Assembly: GCA_016875635.1 (NCBI GenBank)
Contig: VGPD01000010.1
Location: 1 to 59,861 of the forward strand
Source: Chloroflexota bacterium
GTDB taxonomy: Bacteria > Chloroflexota > Dehalococcoidia > UBA2979
Direction: 5' to 3'
DNA length: 59,861 nucleotides
Of the stretch, positions 28,384 to 36,118 are shown piece after piece. A model generated the notes under the pieces. It saw nothing but the letters and a program-made list of their open reading frames with translations. It was not told the DNA's origin and did no database searches. Every line of letters starts with the position of its first letter. Positions within the stretch are counted from its first letter, which is position 1. The position numbers were made by a program, and so were the translations under genes.

Positions 28384-29715
28384 ATGAGTTGGGCCGATGT
28401 GCCGAAGATGGCCTGTAGGGAGCGCGCCACGGACGGCGCGAATACGGCCATGCAGGACGCGACCGATACTCGTGCCCCCTACGTGTCGGGCGCGACTGCG
28501 CCCGCTCTCTTTCCCGTGCGAGAGATCCACGTCCGGCCGGCTCGTCGGATTGACATGATCGCCTGCCTGTCGGGCGGATTCGATCTGGCTGAGCAGCAGG
28601 TACCAGGTCACGCCGCGCGCGTGGCCTCGCTTGCCTACGACATCGCGGTGGCGCTCGGTCTCGACGCGGAGGCGCAGCGCGTGGTGCTGCACGCCGGACT
28701 CCTGCACGACGCTGGCGTCAGTGTCCGCGTGGAAGGTGGGCACACCGTCGGTGGCGCCTGGATGGCTGACCTGTTCGGGCTCGACGAAGCAGTGCAAGAG
28801 GCGATCCGCACCTCCCACGAACGGTGGGATGGGGGCGGCCGACCGCTGGGGCTGAACGGCCCAGACATCCCTTGGGCAGCGCTCTGCGTCCAGGCCGCGC
28901 ACTGGGTGAGTGAAACGGCGGAGCGATCGGGGAACCCGCTGCGTGCTCGTGCCGAGATCGTCCGCACGCCGGCAGAGCTGCTGGTCCCCGCACTGGGGCA
29001 TGTGGTGGCTGTGGCCGTCCACGAGGTCGTCAGGGATGACGAGACGTGGCTGGCCGTCTGGGACGATTCGCTCGCAGCGCGTCTCGCGTTGGCCGGAGTC
29101 TCGGAGGGGAAACCCTCCCGCCGCAAGGTCATTGGGGCGGCGGAGGCGATGGGGATTGTGGTCGACTCCGCGGTGCGGGAGGAGGGCCGGGCCGCGCGCG
29201 TCGCGAGCCTTGCCCGGGCGCTCGGGGTGGAATTGGGGCTGTCGGCGGGTTACGTCGAAGCCCTGGGGGTCGCGGGTCTCCTGCTCGACATCGGGCAGCT
29301 GGGCGTACCGCGCTACATCGCGGACAAGCCTTCGATCCTCACCGTTGACGAGATGGAGCAGATGCGCCGTCATCCGGGGCTGGGGGCGCGCATCCTGGAG
29401 CGCGTGCCCGGTATGGCGGAAATCGCCTCCTGTGTCGAGTCGCACCATGAGCGTCCGGACGGCCGAGGCTATCCCGAAATGCTGACCGGGGAAGGCCTTC
29501 CACTGGCACCGCGGATCCTCAGCGTGGCGGACGCCTACTGTGCCCTGCGGGCTGACCGCCCACACCGTCCGGCCTTCTCACGGGATGAGTCGATGCGGCT
29601 GATGGAGGCGGGGGGCGGCGCACAATTCGACTCGCTGGTGGTGGAGGCACTCCCGACCGCGCACGCCAGCGCGATGGAGGCGGAGCCGTCGGCGTGGGCT
29701 GCGGTTGGCGGCTAG
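28384..29715 (+). CDS. Tandem HD / HD-GYP domain protein
   Basis: Predicted phosphohydrolase of 443 residues with two HD-type domains. The first (about 72-160) keeps the metal ligands H76, H108-D109, H120 and H145, but has GGRP where GYP would be. The second (about 265-400) keeps H330, H354-H355 and the GYP motif (SHHERPDGRGYP), but lacks the first His (EEGRAAR) and has LLLD for the HD pair, so it is probably catalytically weak. HD-GYP proteins are usually cyclic-di-GMP phosphodiesterases, but other cyclic nucleotides are cleaved by relatives. The gene ends overlapping a convergent cyclic-di-AMP receptor gene. An internal Met near residue 58 is an alternative start. Confidence 0.8.
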   Translation: MSWADVPKMACRERATDGANTAMQDATDTRAPYVSGATAPALFPVREIHVRPARRIDMIACLSGGFDLAEQQVPGHAARVASLAYDIAVALGLDAEAQRVVLHAGLLHDAGVSVRVEGGHTVGGAWMADLFGLDEAVQEAIRTSHERWDGGGRPLGLNGPDIPWAALCVQAAHWVSETAERSGNPLRARAEIVRTPAELLVPALGHVVAVAVHEVVRDDETWLAVWDDSLAARLALAGVSEGKPSRRKVIGAAEAMGIVVDSAVREEGRAARVASLARALGVELGLSAGYVEALGVAGLLLDIGQLGVPRYIADKPSILTVDEMEQMRRHPGLGARILERVPGMAEIASCVESHHERPDGRGYPEMLTGEGLPLAPRILSVADAYCALRADRPHRPAFSRDESMRLMEAGGGAQFDSLVVEALPTAHASAMEAEPSAWAAVGG

Positions 29716-30077
29716 AAGCGCTGGTATCGCTCGACCGGCAGCACGAACACGATCGCGCCCCCGACACGCACCTCGACTGGTTCCGCAGTGAAGGCGCCGT
29801 CGCCAATGAACGGCAGCGTCTGCACCGGGACCAATTCGCGGCGGGCGTGACAAACCTCGTTGACGATCGAGATCACATTGTCCACCTGGGCCTGCGGGAC
29901 GCCGGAGAAGATGGTGACGCTTCCGCGGCGCAGGAAGCCGCCGGTGGAACCCACCTTCGTCACGGAATAGTGGCCCGCGACGAGCCGCGTCTGCAGTGCA
30001 TCCGCGTCCGTGTCCGAGACGATCATCATGACCAGGCGGTCGGGGGCCGGCGCCGCACCATTCGGTTGATCAGCCAT
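29712..30077 (-). CDS. Cyclic-di-AMP receptor (DarA/PstA-like)
   Basis: Small PII-like protein of the family PF06153, 121 residues from the ATG at 30077. It has the hallmark YSVTKVGSTGGFLRRGSVTIFSG (about 37-59, only part quoted) and the C-terminal VGGAIVFVLPVERYQRF. The family binds cyclic-di-AMP at the GGFL region and acts through unknown partners. The ATG overlaps the stop of a tiny upstream membrane-protein gene (ATGA). The longer open frame upstream is ignored. It is convergent with the HD/HD-GYP gene. Confidence 0.88.
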   Translation of the reverse strand: MADQPNGAAPAPDRLVMMIVSDTDADALQTRLVAGHYSVTKVGSTGGFLRRGSVTIFSGVPQAQVDNVISIVNEVCHARRELVPVQTLPFIGDGAFTAEPVEVRVGGAIVFVLPVERYQRF

Positions 30078-30208
30078 CACGCGCCGCCTTCCTGCCCACC
30101 AGTGGCAGCAGCGCGGGGCGCCCCGCCCTCGTCTGCCCGTGCGGCGACGACGATCGCGGCCGTGATGCCGACTGCTACTCCGAAGATCGTCGCCAGGTAT
30201 TTCCGCAT
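30077..30208 (-). CDS. Small single-span membrane protein upstream of the cyclic-di-AMP receptor
   Basis: A 43-residue product from the ATG at 30206-30208, beginning MRKYLATIFGVAVGITAAIV. It has two basic residues, then one hydrophobic span of about 20 residues, and a polar, Gly/Ala-rich tail. Its stop overlaps the receptor start by 4 nt, so they are coupled. I know no family. It may tether or be regulated by the receptor, which is inference only. A signal-anchor peptide is the other reading. Confidence 0.55.
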   Translation of the reverse strand: MRKYLATIFGVAVGITAAIVVAARADEGGAPRAAATGGQEGGA

Positions 30209-30284
30209 GTGGCCCCTGATCCGTGGGCACCGTAGCACCGGGCATGAGGCACTGCTACCCCGGAGCGATGACATTCCGCCTGTG

Positions 30285-30313
30285 TTGAGGGTGCGGGGAC
30301 ACCAAGGTACGCT
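30285..30313 (+). promoter_or_regulatory. Candidate promoter of glyQS
   Basis: TTGAGG (30285-30290), 17-bp spacer, TACGCT (30308-30313), about 43 bp before the TTG start. There is no T-box structure that I can see. Confidence 0.45.
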
Positions 30314-30355
30314 CGCCCAAGTCTAGACTATCCGCGTACGCGCCGGAGATACACC

Positions 30356-31735
30356 TTGACTGACACAGGGCTGTCTGACAGCGGTCCCGCCTCGGAGATG
30401 ACGGCCGACCTCGACACCATCGTGTCGCTGGCGAAGCGGCGAGGGTTTGTCTTCCCGTCCGCGGAGATTTACGGCGGATTCGCCGCCTCCTACGACTACG
30501 GTCCGTTGGGCGTGGAGATGCGCCGGAACATCCGAGAGTCATGGTGGCGGTGGATGGTGCAGGGTCGCGACGATGTCGTCGGCATCGAGGCCGCGATCAT
30601 TTCGAACCCGCGCATCTGGGTCGCCTCCGGCCACGTCGAGAACTTCACTGACCCCCTCGTCGAATGCACCAACTGCCAGGCTCGTCTGCGCGCTGACCAC
30701 GTCGAGGACAACACCTGCCCGTCGTGCGGGGCGGTGGGAAAGTTCACTGCCCCACGCAAGTTCAACATGATGCTCAGCACCATCGTCGGCCCGGTGGCGG
30801 ACGAGTCGGGGCGGGCATTCCTGCGGCCGGAGACGGCGCAGGGCATGTTCGTGAACTTCGACAACGTCCAGACCGCGATGCGGAAGCGGCTGCCGTTCGG
30901 CATCGCACAGATCGGTAAGTCGTTCCGCAACGAGATCACGGTCAAGCAGTTCATCTTCCGCACGCGCGAGTTCGAGCAGATGGAGATGGAATACTTCTGC
31001 CACCCCGAGCAGTCGATGGAGCTCCACACCTACTGGAAGAAGGAGCGGCTGCGCTGGCACTACAGCCTCGGCATCCGCCCGCAGCACCTCCGGCTGCGCG
31101 ACCACGCGCCCGAGGAGTTGTCGCACTACTCGCGAGGCACGAGCGACGTCGAAGTGCACTACCCGTGGGGCTGGGGCGAACTCGAGGGCATCGCGCACCG
31201 CGGTGACTACGACCTGACGCAGCACTCGACCCACTCCGGAAAGAAGTTGACCTACTTCGACCCCGACACCAACCAGCACATCGTCCCGCACGTCATCGAA
31301 CCGGCGGTGGGCGTCGACCGCGTCCTCCTGACGCTCCTCTTCGACGCCTACGCCGAAGAGGAGGTGGAGGGGGAGAAGCGTGTGGTGCTGCGCCTCGCCC
31401 CCGCGATCGCCCCGGTGACCGTCGCGGTCCTGCCGCTGTCCAAGAAGATCGAGCCAAAGGCACGCGAGGTCTTCGATTCCCTCCGCCCGCACTTCCGGGC
31501 GCAGTACGACGACTCGCAGTCGATCGGGCGGCGGTACCGCCGCCAAGACGAAATTGGCACACCGCTGTGCGTCACCGTTGACTTTGAGACGGAAAACGAC
31601 GGAGCGGTTACGATCCGTGAGCGTGACTCGATGCAACAGGTACGGGTACCGCTGACTGACCTCGTCACCGCGATTCACGAACGGCTCGATTCCCTGACGC
31701 CGCGCATCCCAACGCATGACGAGATCTCGATCTAA
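30356..31735 (+). CDS. glyQS: Glycyl-tRNA synthetase, single-chain class II type
   Basis: Charges tRNA-Gly. The 459-residue product is the eukaryote/archaeal-like dimeric type, not the alpha2-beta2 type. It has ASYDYGPLGVEMRRNI near 43-58, a zinc-binding Cys pair region (VECTNCQARLR and CPSCGAVG) near 100-125, motif 2 (FRNEIT plus FRTREFEQMEMEYF) and motif 3 (GVDRVLLTLL). A C-terminal anticodon-binding domain follows. The start is TTG 30356, with GGAG about 9 nt upstream; the ATG at 30398 is an alternative. Followed by the phosphoesterase gene after 13 bp. The tRNA-Gly (TCC) lies at 47.4 kb. Confidence 0.95.
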   Translation: MTDTGLSDSGPASEMTADLDTIVSLAKRRGFVFPSAEIYGGFAASYDYGPLGVEMRRNIRESWWRWMVQGRDDVVGIEAAIISNPRIWVASGHVENFTDPLVECTNCQARLRADHVEDNTCPSCGAVGKFTAPRKFNMMLSTIVGPVADESGRAFLRPETAQGMFVNFDNVQTAMRKRLPFGIAQIGKSFRNEITVKQFIFRTREFEQMEMEYFCHPEQSMELHTYWKKERLRWHYSLGIRPQHLRLRDHAPEELSHYSRGTSDVEVHYPWGWGELEGIAHRGDYDLTQHSTHSGKKLTYFDPDTNQHIVPHVIEPAVGVDRVLLTLLFDAYAEEEVEGEKRVVLRLAPAIAPVTVAVLPLSKKIEPKAREVFDSLRPHFRAQYDDSQSIGRRYRRQDEIGTPLCVTVDFETENDGAVTIRERDSMQQVRVPLTDLVTAIHERLDSLTPRIPTHDEISI

Positions 31736-31748
31736 CGGAAGGCTGATC

Positions 31749-32549
31749 ATGGCGCGCCGTCGAATCCGTCTCCTCCACACATCCGATGTCCACCTGGGCG
31801 CCTACGACTCGCGGCACGGGGATGGCGTCCGCCGTCAGGAGCTGCACGACAACTTCAGCCGCGTGATCGATGTCGCGATCGCCGAGCAGGTTGACGCGCT
31901 GCTGATCGCCGGCGACTTCTTCGACAACGCGCGCGTGTTCCAAGAGACCCTGCACTTCGCGGCGGACGAGATCGCCCGGTTCGGGCGGGCGGCTGTCATT
32001 GGCCCCGGCAACCACGACCACGTCGGCCCCGGCTCCGTCTATGACCGCGTCGACCTCACCGAGCGCGCGCCGAACCTCCGCATCCTCCGCACGCCCAAGG
32101 GGGAGCGGATCGCGTTCCCTGACATGGACCTCGAGGTGTGGGGAACCTCCCACACCGAGCGGGACGCGCACTACCGGCCGTTCGAGGGGGCACCGGGGCG
32201 TGGCGAGGCGCCGTGGCAGATCGGCATCGGCCACGGCCATTTCCTCGGCCCGAACGCGCTGCTACACGGCTCCTTCCACATCCGCGCCGAGCACCTCGAG
32301 GCGACCGGCCTCGACTACATCGCGCTCGGCCACTGGGAGCACCTCACCCGCGTCGAGGCGGGCGAGGGCGTCGTCGCGGCCTACTCCGGCGCCCCTGACG
32401 CCCTGAGCGGAAACCGCGACGGCCACGGTGGACACGTCCTCGTCGTCGACCTGCGCGAGGACGGCTCCGTGCGGCTCGAAGCGGTCCCCGTCGGTGAGGG
32501 CGATCGCATACCGCACGACGAGCTCCCGTTCCTCCCCGCGATGGAGTAG
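31749..32549 (+). CDS. SbcD-like metallophosphoesterase
   Basis: Calcineurin-like phosphoesterase of 266 residues, resembling the nuclease subunit SbcD/Mre11 but without a partner sbcC in the window. The metal-binding motifs are HTSDVHLG (about 9-16), GDFFDN (about 58), PGNHDH (about 86) and GHGHF/ALGHWE. It lacks the longer C-terminal capping domain of E. coli SbcD (400 residues). Start: ATG 31749 with GGAAGG upstream. Repair or nucleotide hydrolysis are both possible. Confidence 0.82.
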   Translation: MARRRIRLLHTSDVHLGAYDSRHGDGVRRQELHDNFSRVIDVAIAEQVDALLIAGDFFDNARVFQETLHFAADEIARFGRAAVIGPGNHDHVGPGSVYDRVDLTERAPNLRILRTPKGERIAFPDMDLEVWGTSHTERDAHYRPFEGAPGRGEAPWQIGIGHGHFLGPNALLHGSFHIRAEHLEATGLDYIALGHWEHLTRVEAGEGVVAAYSGAPDALSGNRDGHGGHVLVVDLREDGSVRLEAVPVGEGDRIPHDELPFLPAME

Positions 32550-32557
32550 CAGGACCG

Positions 32558-33136
32558 GTGCCTGCGCCCCTGCCCCTGGGAGTCGTGATCCGTGACGCTG
32601 CTCCGGGGGATGGGCCCCTGCTCGGCCGGCTGCACGCCGCCTCCTGGGCCAGCGCCTACCGCCACTTCATGCCTCCCGCCTACCTCGACTCGCCAGAGCG
32701 GGAGGCCGGACAGGCGCGTCACTGGACACACGAGCTGGTGACGCCGAGCGTGCCCGGCGGGCGCGGGTGGATCATCGAGGCCGGCGGAGAACCAGCGGGG
32801 TTCGCGTGGGCGCGGCCGGGCTCGGAGACGTTCGCGTACCCCTCACCAGAGGAGATGGGCCATCTCGATGCCATCCACCTGCTGCCGCTTCGGGTCGGGA
32901 GCGGCCTCGGGCGGCCGTTCTTCTGTCACGCCCTGAGTGCGCTTGCGGACCTCGGTTTTGCGGAGGCGACGCTCGGCGTGTACGAGGAGAACGTCCGCGC
33001 CCGCGGCTTCTACGAGGCGATGGGCTGGCGCGAGGATGGCCCGCGGCGCGTGCGCGAGTTCACGTGGGAGGGCCCGCCGTTCTCGGCGACGCTGCTGATG
33101 TACTGCGGGGCGACCCGCCCTCAAGGCATGGTCTAG
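32558..33136 (+). CDS. GNAT family N-acetyltransferase
   Basis: Product of 192 residues. The core has AGFAWARPGS (strand 4), HLDAIHLLPLRVGSGLGRPF (acetyl-CoA-binding loop, LPLRVGSGLG near 107-116) and YEENVRARGFYEAMGWRED typical of the C-terminal part. Substrate unknown. The GTG start at 32558 is 8 bp after the phosphoesterase. It ends overlapping the convergent MFS gene by 4 bp. Confidence 0.85.
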   Translation: MPAPLPLGVVIRDAAPGDGPLLGRLHAASWASAYRHFMPPAYLDSPEREAGQARHWTHELVTPSVPGGRGWIIEAGGEPAGFAWARPGSETFAYPSPEEMGHLDAIHLLPLRVGSGLGRPFFCHALSALADLGFAEATLGVYEENVRARGFYEAMGWREDGPRRVREFTWEGPPFSATLLMYCGATRPQGMV

Positions 33137-34497
33137 TCGAGCTCGCGCATCCTTGGCACTAGCGCCAGAGTCGCGATGGACAACACGACCAGCGCAGCCG
33201 AGCAGAGGCCGAGCGCCCACTGGACACCGATGATCTCCGAGGCAATGCCGACCGCGAAGACGCCTACCTGCACCAGGCTCATCTCCATCATGTAGATGCT
33301 CATGACCCGGCCGCGGTACTGGTCCTCCGTATAGGCCTGGACCAGCACATTGCTGAGCGCCATCCGGACGCTCTGCCCTACGCCGATGAACAGCATCACT
33401 GGAATCGTGATCGCGACCGACGTGGACCACGAGAACGCGACCAACGCGATCCCGAGGACCAGCGAGCCGATGATGAAGATGACCCCTCGGCGGCGGCTGG
33501 GCAACGAGGCGATCACGAGTGCCGCGGCCAGCGACCCGACGCCGGTCACGCTGGTCAGCAGGCCCTGAAGTCCGGGGCCGCCGTGCAAGACTTCCTTCAC
33601 GAAGCCGGGCAACATCTGCATGTACGGCATCGAGAAGAGGACCATCAGGAAGTTGACCACCAGGATCGTGCGGATCGTCTGGTCGCGGACGATGTACCGA
33701 CCACCGTCGATGAGGTCGCCAAACCCGGCGCCGGACTTGGCGCGGGGGGCGTGCCCCCCTGCCGCGTGGAGGCGCATCTGTGCCTCCGTCCGCTCCTCTG
33801 GCGGGATATCGATTGGCCGCGAGGGGACCCGGAACAGCGTGACGGTGGAGAAGATGTAGAAGCCGGTGATCGCGATGAAGGCCCAGTAATAGTCAGTGAC
33901 CTCCATCAGGACGCCGATGCCCGCTGGGACCATCAGCCGGGAGAGGTTCATCCCTGCGTTGTTCAGGGCCACCGCGTTCATCACTTGGCGCGGGTAGACG
34001 ATGTCCGGGATCATCGACTGGCGTGCCGGCATCATCAGCGCCTGGATGATGCCCTGCAGGGCAGCGTTGACGATCATGTACTCCCAGCGCATGACGCCGG
34101 CCAGCAGCAGGATCACGATCGACAACGTGTTCAGGGCGTTGAGCGTGTTACCCACCTGCTGGATCCGCTTCTTCGGGAGGCGGTCGGCGATCACCCCTCC
34201 GTGAAGCGAAAGCGCGAGGCCGGGGATCGCATTGGCGAGCGCCAGTGTGCCCAGCGCCGCGAACGAGCCAGTGAGGTCGTAGGTCAGCACGCCCTTCGCG
34301 ACCATCTGGCTGTTCATGGCGCCGAAGACACCCAGCATCGAGACGAAGTACCAGCGGAACGGGGAACTCTTAAACGACTCGAAGGTGCGCAACTGGCTCA
34401 CGGTGCGGAACGCCGAGCGCATGCCGGTGATGGATTGAGTGGGCGTCCCCGTCTCGATGTCGGCGCCGGCAGGTAGTGGTGGGGCTGAGCCGGCCAT
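33133..34497 (-). CDS. MFS transporter (EntS/MdtG-like), paralogue A
   Basis: Secondary transporter of 454 residues with 10-12 predicted membrane helices. It has LTGSFAALGTLALANAIPGL near 90 and GGVIADRLPKKR (the family motif A region). It is close in sequence and length to the second MFS gene at 58198-59499, sharing LTGSFAALG, IADRL/AADRL-KK and DQYRGRV/DEYRGRV patterns. The ATG at 34497 is preferred over the TTG at 34512. The substrate is unknown; family members export drugs or siderophores. A candidate promoter is at 34582-34611. Confidence 0.85.
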   Translation of the reverse strand: MAGSAPPLPAGADIETGTPTQSITGMRSAFRTVSQLRTFESFKSSPFRWYFVSMLGVFGAMNSQMVAKGVLTYDLTGSFAALGTLALANAIPGLALSLHGGVIADRLPKKRIQQVGNTLNALNTLSIVILLLAGVMRWEYMIVNAALQGIIQALMMPARQSMIPDIVYPRQVMNAVALNNAGMNLSRLMVPAGIGVLMEVTDYYWAFIAITGFYIFSTVTLFRVPSRPIDIPPEERTEAQMRLHAAGGHAPRAKSGAGFGDLIDGGRYIVRDQTIRTILVVNFLMVLFSMPYMQMLPGFVKEVLHGGPGLQGLLTSVTGVGSLAAALVIASLPSRRRGVIFIIGSLVLGIALVAFSWSTSVAITIPVMLFIGVGQSVRMALSNVLVQAYTEDQYRGRVMSIYMMEMSLVQVGVFAVGIASEIIGVQWALGLCSAALVVLSIATLALVPRMRELD

Positions 34498-34581
34498 AGG
34501 GTGTCCGTTCAAAATTCGACCGAGGCGCTGATCGCGTGCAGACGAGCAAAGATGACGCTGACGTGCGCGATAATGTTCGGA

Positions 34582-34611
34582 ATCTTACCGTCTCCCGTTC
34601 GGATTTCGCAA
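34582..34611 (-). promoter_or_regulatory. Candidate promoter of MFS paralogue A
   Basis: Minus strand: TTGCGA (34611-34606), 18-bp spacer, TAAGAT (34587-34582). TCCGAAC occurs twice around the -10 and may be part of an operator. Confidence 0.4.
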
Positions 34612-34701
34612 AGGCAAGTGCCGGTCGGACGTTGTCGACCGGCTGCTGCGTGTTTGGAGATGGCGAGAGTCGTGGCGATATCGACAGCGACCAGCGCAAA
34701 C

Positions 34702-34729
34702 AGAAGGGGCCGCGTACGCGGCCCCTTCT
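34702..34729 (-). terminator. Terminator after the ferredoxin gene
   Basis: Perfect 13-bp arms AGAAGGGGCCGCG / CGCGGCCCCTTCT around TA, with T-rich sequence on the minus-strand side. It is downstream of the ferredoxin stop at 34754. Confidence 0.88.
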
Positions 34730-34753
34730 TCGTATCAGAGCGAACGCTGAAGG

Positions 34754-35029
34754 CTAGGCGGGCACCTTCGCGCGTGCGGCGGCCTTGTCCTCGTACCAGA
34801 GCGCGTTGATCTCAGTGAACTGCTTCTGGTCGGCGGGGACATCGTCCTCCGCAAAGATGGCGGACACGGGGCATGCCGGTTCGCAGGCGCCGCAGTCGAT
34901 GCACTCGTCCGGGTTGATGTAGAGCATCTTGTCCGTGCCCTCTTCAAAGTGGATGCAGTCCACGGGGCAGACATCGACGCACGACTGGTCGGTCGTGTTG
35001 ATGCAGGGAGCGGTGATCACGTAGGTCAT
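34754..35029 (-). CDS. 7Fe ferredoxin (3Fe-4S plus 4Fe-4S)
   Basis: Electron carrier of 91 residues from the ATG at 35029. The first cluster has C9, C17, C21 and C25 (CINTTDQSCVDVCPVDC) and the second CIDCGACEPACP. This spacing matches the Thermus-type seven-iron ferredoxin (FdxA). The C-terminal extension is DQKQFTEINALWYEDKAAA. Single gene with a good promoter at 35090-35119 and its own terminator. Confidence 0.95.
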   Translation of the reverse strand: MTYVITAPCINTTDQSCVDVCPVDCIHFEEGTDKMLYINPDECIDCGACEPACPVSAIFAEDDVPADQKQFTEINALWYEDKAAARAKVPA

Positions 35030-35089
35030 GTCGGAGCCCTTCGAATCGACGGGTCGGGGCCGCACTGGGCGGGGTTCGACCCTCCGCCG

Positions 35090-35119
35090 AATATAGGGAC
35101 GAATCTGCGCTCCGGGCAA
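35090..35119 (-). promoter_or_regulatory. Promoter of the ferredoxin gene
   Basis: Minus strand: TTGCCC (35119-35114), 18-bp spacer, TATATT (35095-35090). Start would be near 35083, giving about 54 nt of leader. Confidence 0.55.
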
Positions 35120-35201
35120 CACGCGCACCCTGATTCATTGGTTTCGACCACCCTGAATCTCCCGTGCGACACGTTATGGGCAGCGCCGACCAATCGAGGG
35201 C

Positions 35202-35687
35202 CTACCGCTTCCAGATCTGCCAGGGTCTCTTCGCCGCCTTGCGGGCCGCCTCCCGCGCCTCCGCCTCCCGGGCCATCTCCGCGCGCGCTGCATCGACGGT
35301 GTGGGCGAGGCGGTTGCGGAGCATCACGACGTGTTGGACGACGTCGAGGGCGCTCCCGGGGTCTGCGGCGACCTCGGGGAAGACCTCGCGCATGGCGACG
35401 GCGAGGCCGGGGACGGCGGTGCGCCCGCCCGCGATGCCGTACTGCTTCATCTCGTTGGCGAGGCCCGCGAGCGCCTCGGCGAGCCGCGTGACCTGGTACG
35501 GCGTGAGGTCGACCTCAGTCACCGCGCGCGCCATCCCCGCGTGCAGCGCCTCGGACACTGCCCGCAGGCCCGTGCCCTCGTCCCGCCGCGTCTCGCGGTC
35601 GACCTCCGCCCCCGGCCGTCCGAGGTGGTACACGGTGGCGAGGTAGGCGACGCGCGCGTCTTCAGAGCGGATGGTGAGGGGAGTCAT
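35202..35687 (-). CDS. Hypothetical helical protein, third gene of the low-GC cassette operon
   Basis: Product of 161 residues with no recognised domain. It is mostly helical, with hydrophobic heptads in the middle (AVSEALHAGMARAVTEV) and a basic tail (AREAARKAAKRPWQIWKR). The gene has the high GC of the rest of the chromosome. Its ATG overlaps the stop of the AT-rich gene upstream by 4 nt (ATGA). It may be a resident gene that the two upstream genes joined, or a third component. No function can be assigned. Confidence 0.7.
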   Translation of the reverse strand: MTPLTIRSEDARVAYLATVYHLGRPGAEVDRETRRDEGTGLRAVSEALHAGMARAVTEVDLTPYQVTRLAEALAGLANEMKQYGIAGGRTAVPGLAVAMREVFPEVAADPGSALDVVQHVVMLRNRLAHTVDAARAEMAREAEAREAARKAAKRPWQIWKR

Positions 35688-36118
35688 GAGTGAGACGGGA
35701 GGCTTAAAACATCTCTGACGAAATCGCGCAGATGGTTGCAGTTCTTTCCGTGCGCAGCCAACTCCATTGACCAGCTCGGCGCGAAACCACGGACGATAAG
35801 TTTGGCCGACATCGTCGCGGCTTGAAAGTCATAATCCTTCCATTTCCGCTCGAACCGCATGCTCGTTAGCGACGTTACGAAATCGAAGGTCGTGCCAAGG
35901 GTGAAACGATGGAACTCAACGGGCGAGTGATTGCTCATCAGGAACCGGAGGCTTCCCAGCTGAACCCCGGTTGACGTTCCCTCTTCGCTGAAGATGTACC
36001 GCACCGCATCAAGCCCGGTAGCGGCTTTGATCATTTGCAGCCGTTCTTCCGCCGCCTCGATCTCGGCCGCCGAGATATCTGGATACCTCTCCTTGATATC
36101 CACGAAGATACCGGTCAT
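35684..36118 (-). CDS. Hypothetical partner gene in the AT-rich cassette
   Basis: Product of 144 residues with no recognised family. A helical N-terminus (about 17-35) leads to a beta-rich central part (GVQLGSLRFLMSNHSPVEFH and RFTLGTTFDFVTSL), ending in an amphipathic helix (HLRDFVRDVLSLPSHS). That layout resembles a PH-like fold, but this is only a shape argument. It overlaps the RelA/SpoT-like gene at its start and the 161-residue gene at its end, both by 4 nt. Base composition is much lower in GC than in neighbours. Candidate antitoxin or partner. Confidence 0.65.
   Translation of the reverse strand: MTGIFVDIKERYPDISAAEIEAAEERLQMIKAATGLDAVRYIFSEEGTSTGVQLGSLRFLMSNHSPVEFHRFTLGTTFDFVTSLTSMRFERKWKDYDFQAATMSAKLIVRGFAPSWSMELAAHGKNCNHLRDFVRDVLSLPSHS

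Noticed and set aside
30209-30355. T-box riboswitch upstream of glyQS
   Set aside because: No specifier loop, T-box sequence or antiterminator can be found in the 147-bp gap.
31749-32549. Full SbcCD nuclease
   Set aside because: Only an SbcD-like phosphoesterase is present; there is no sbcC and the capping domain is missing.
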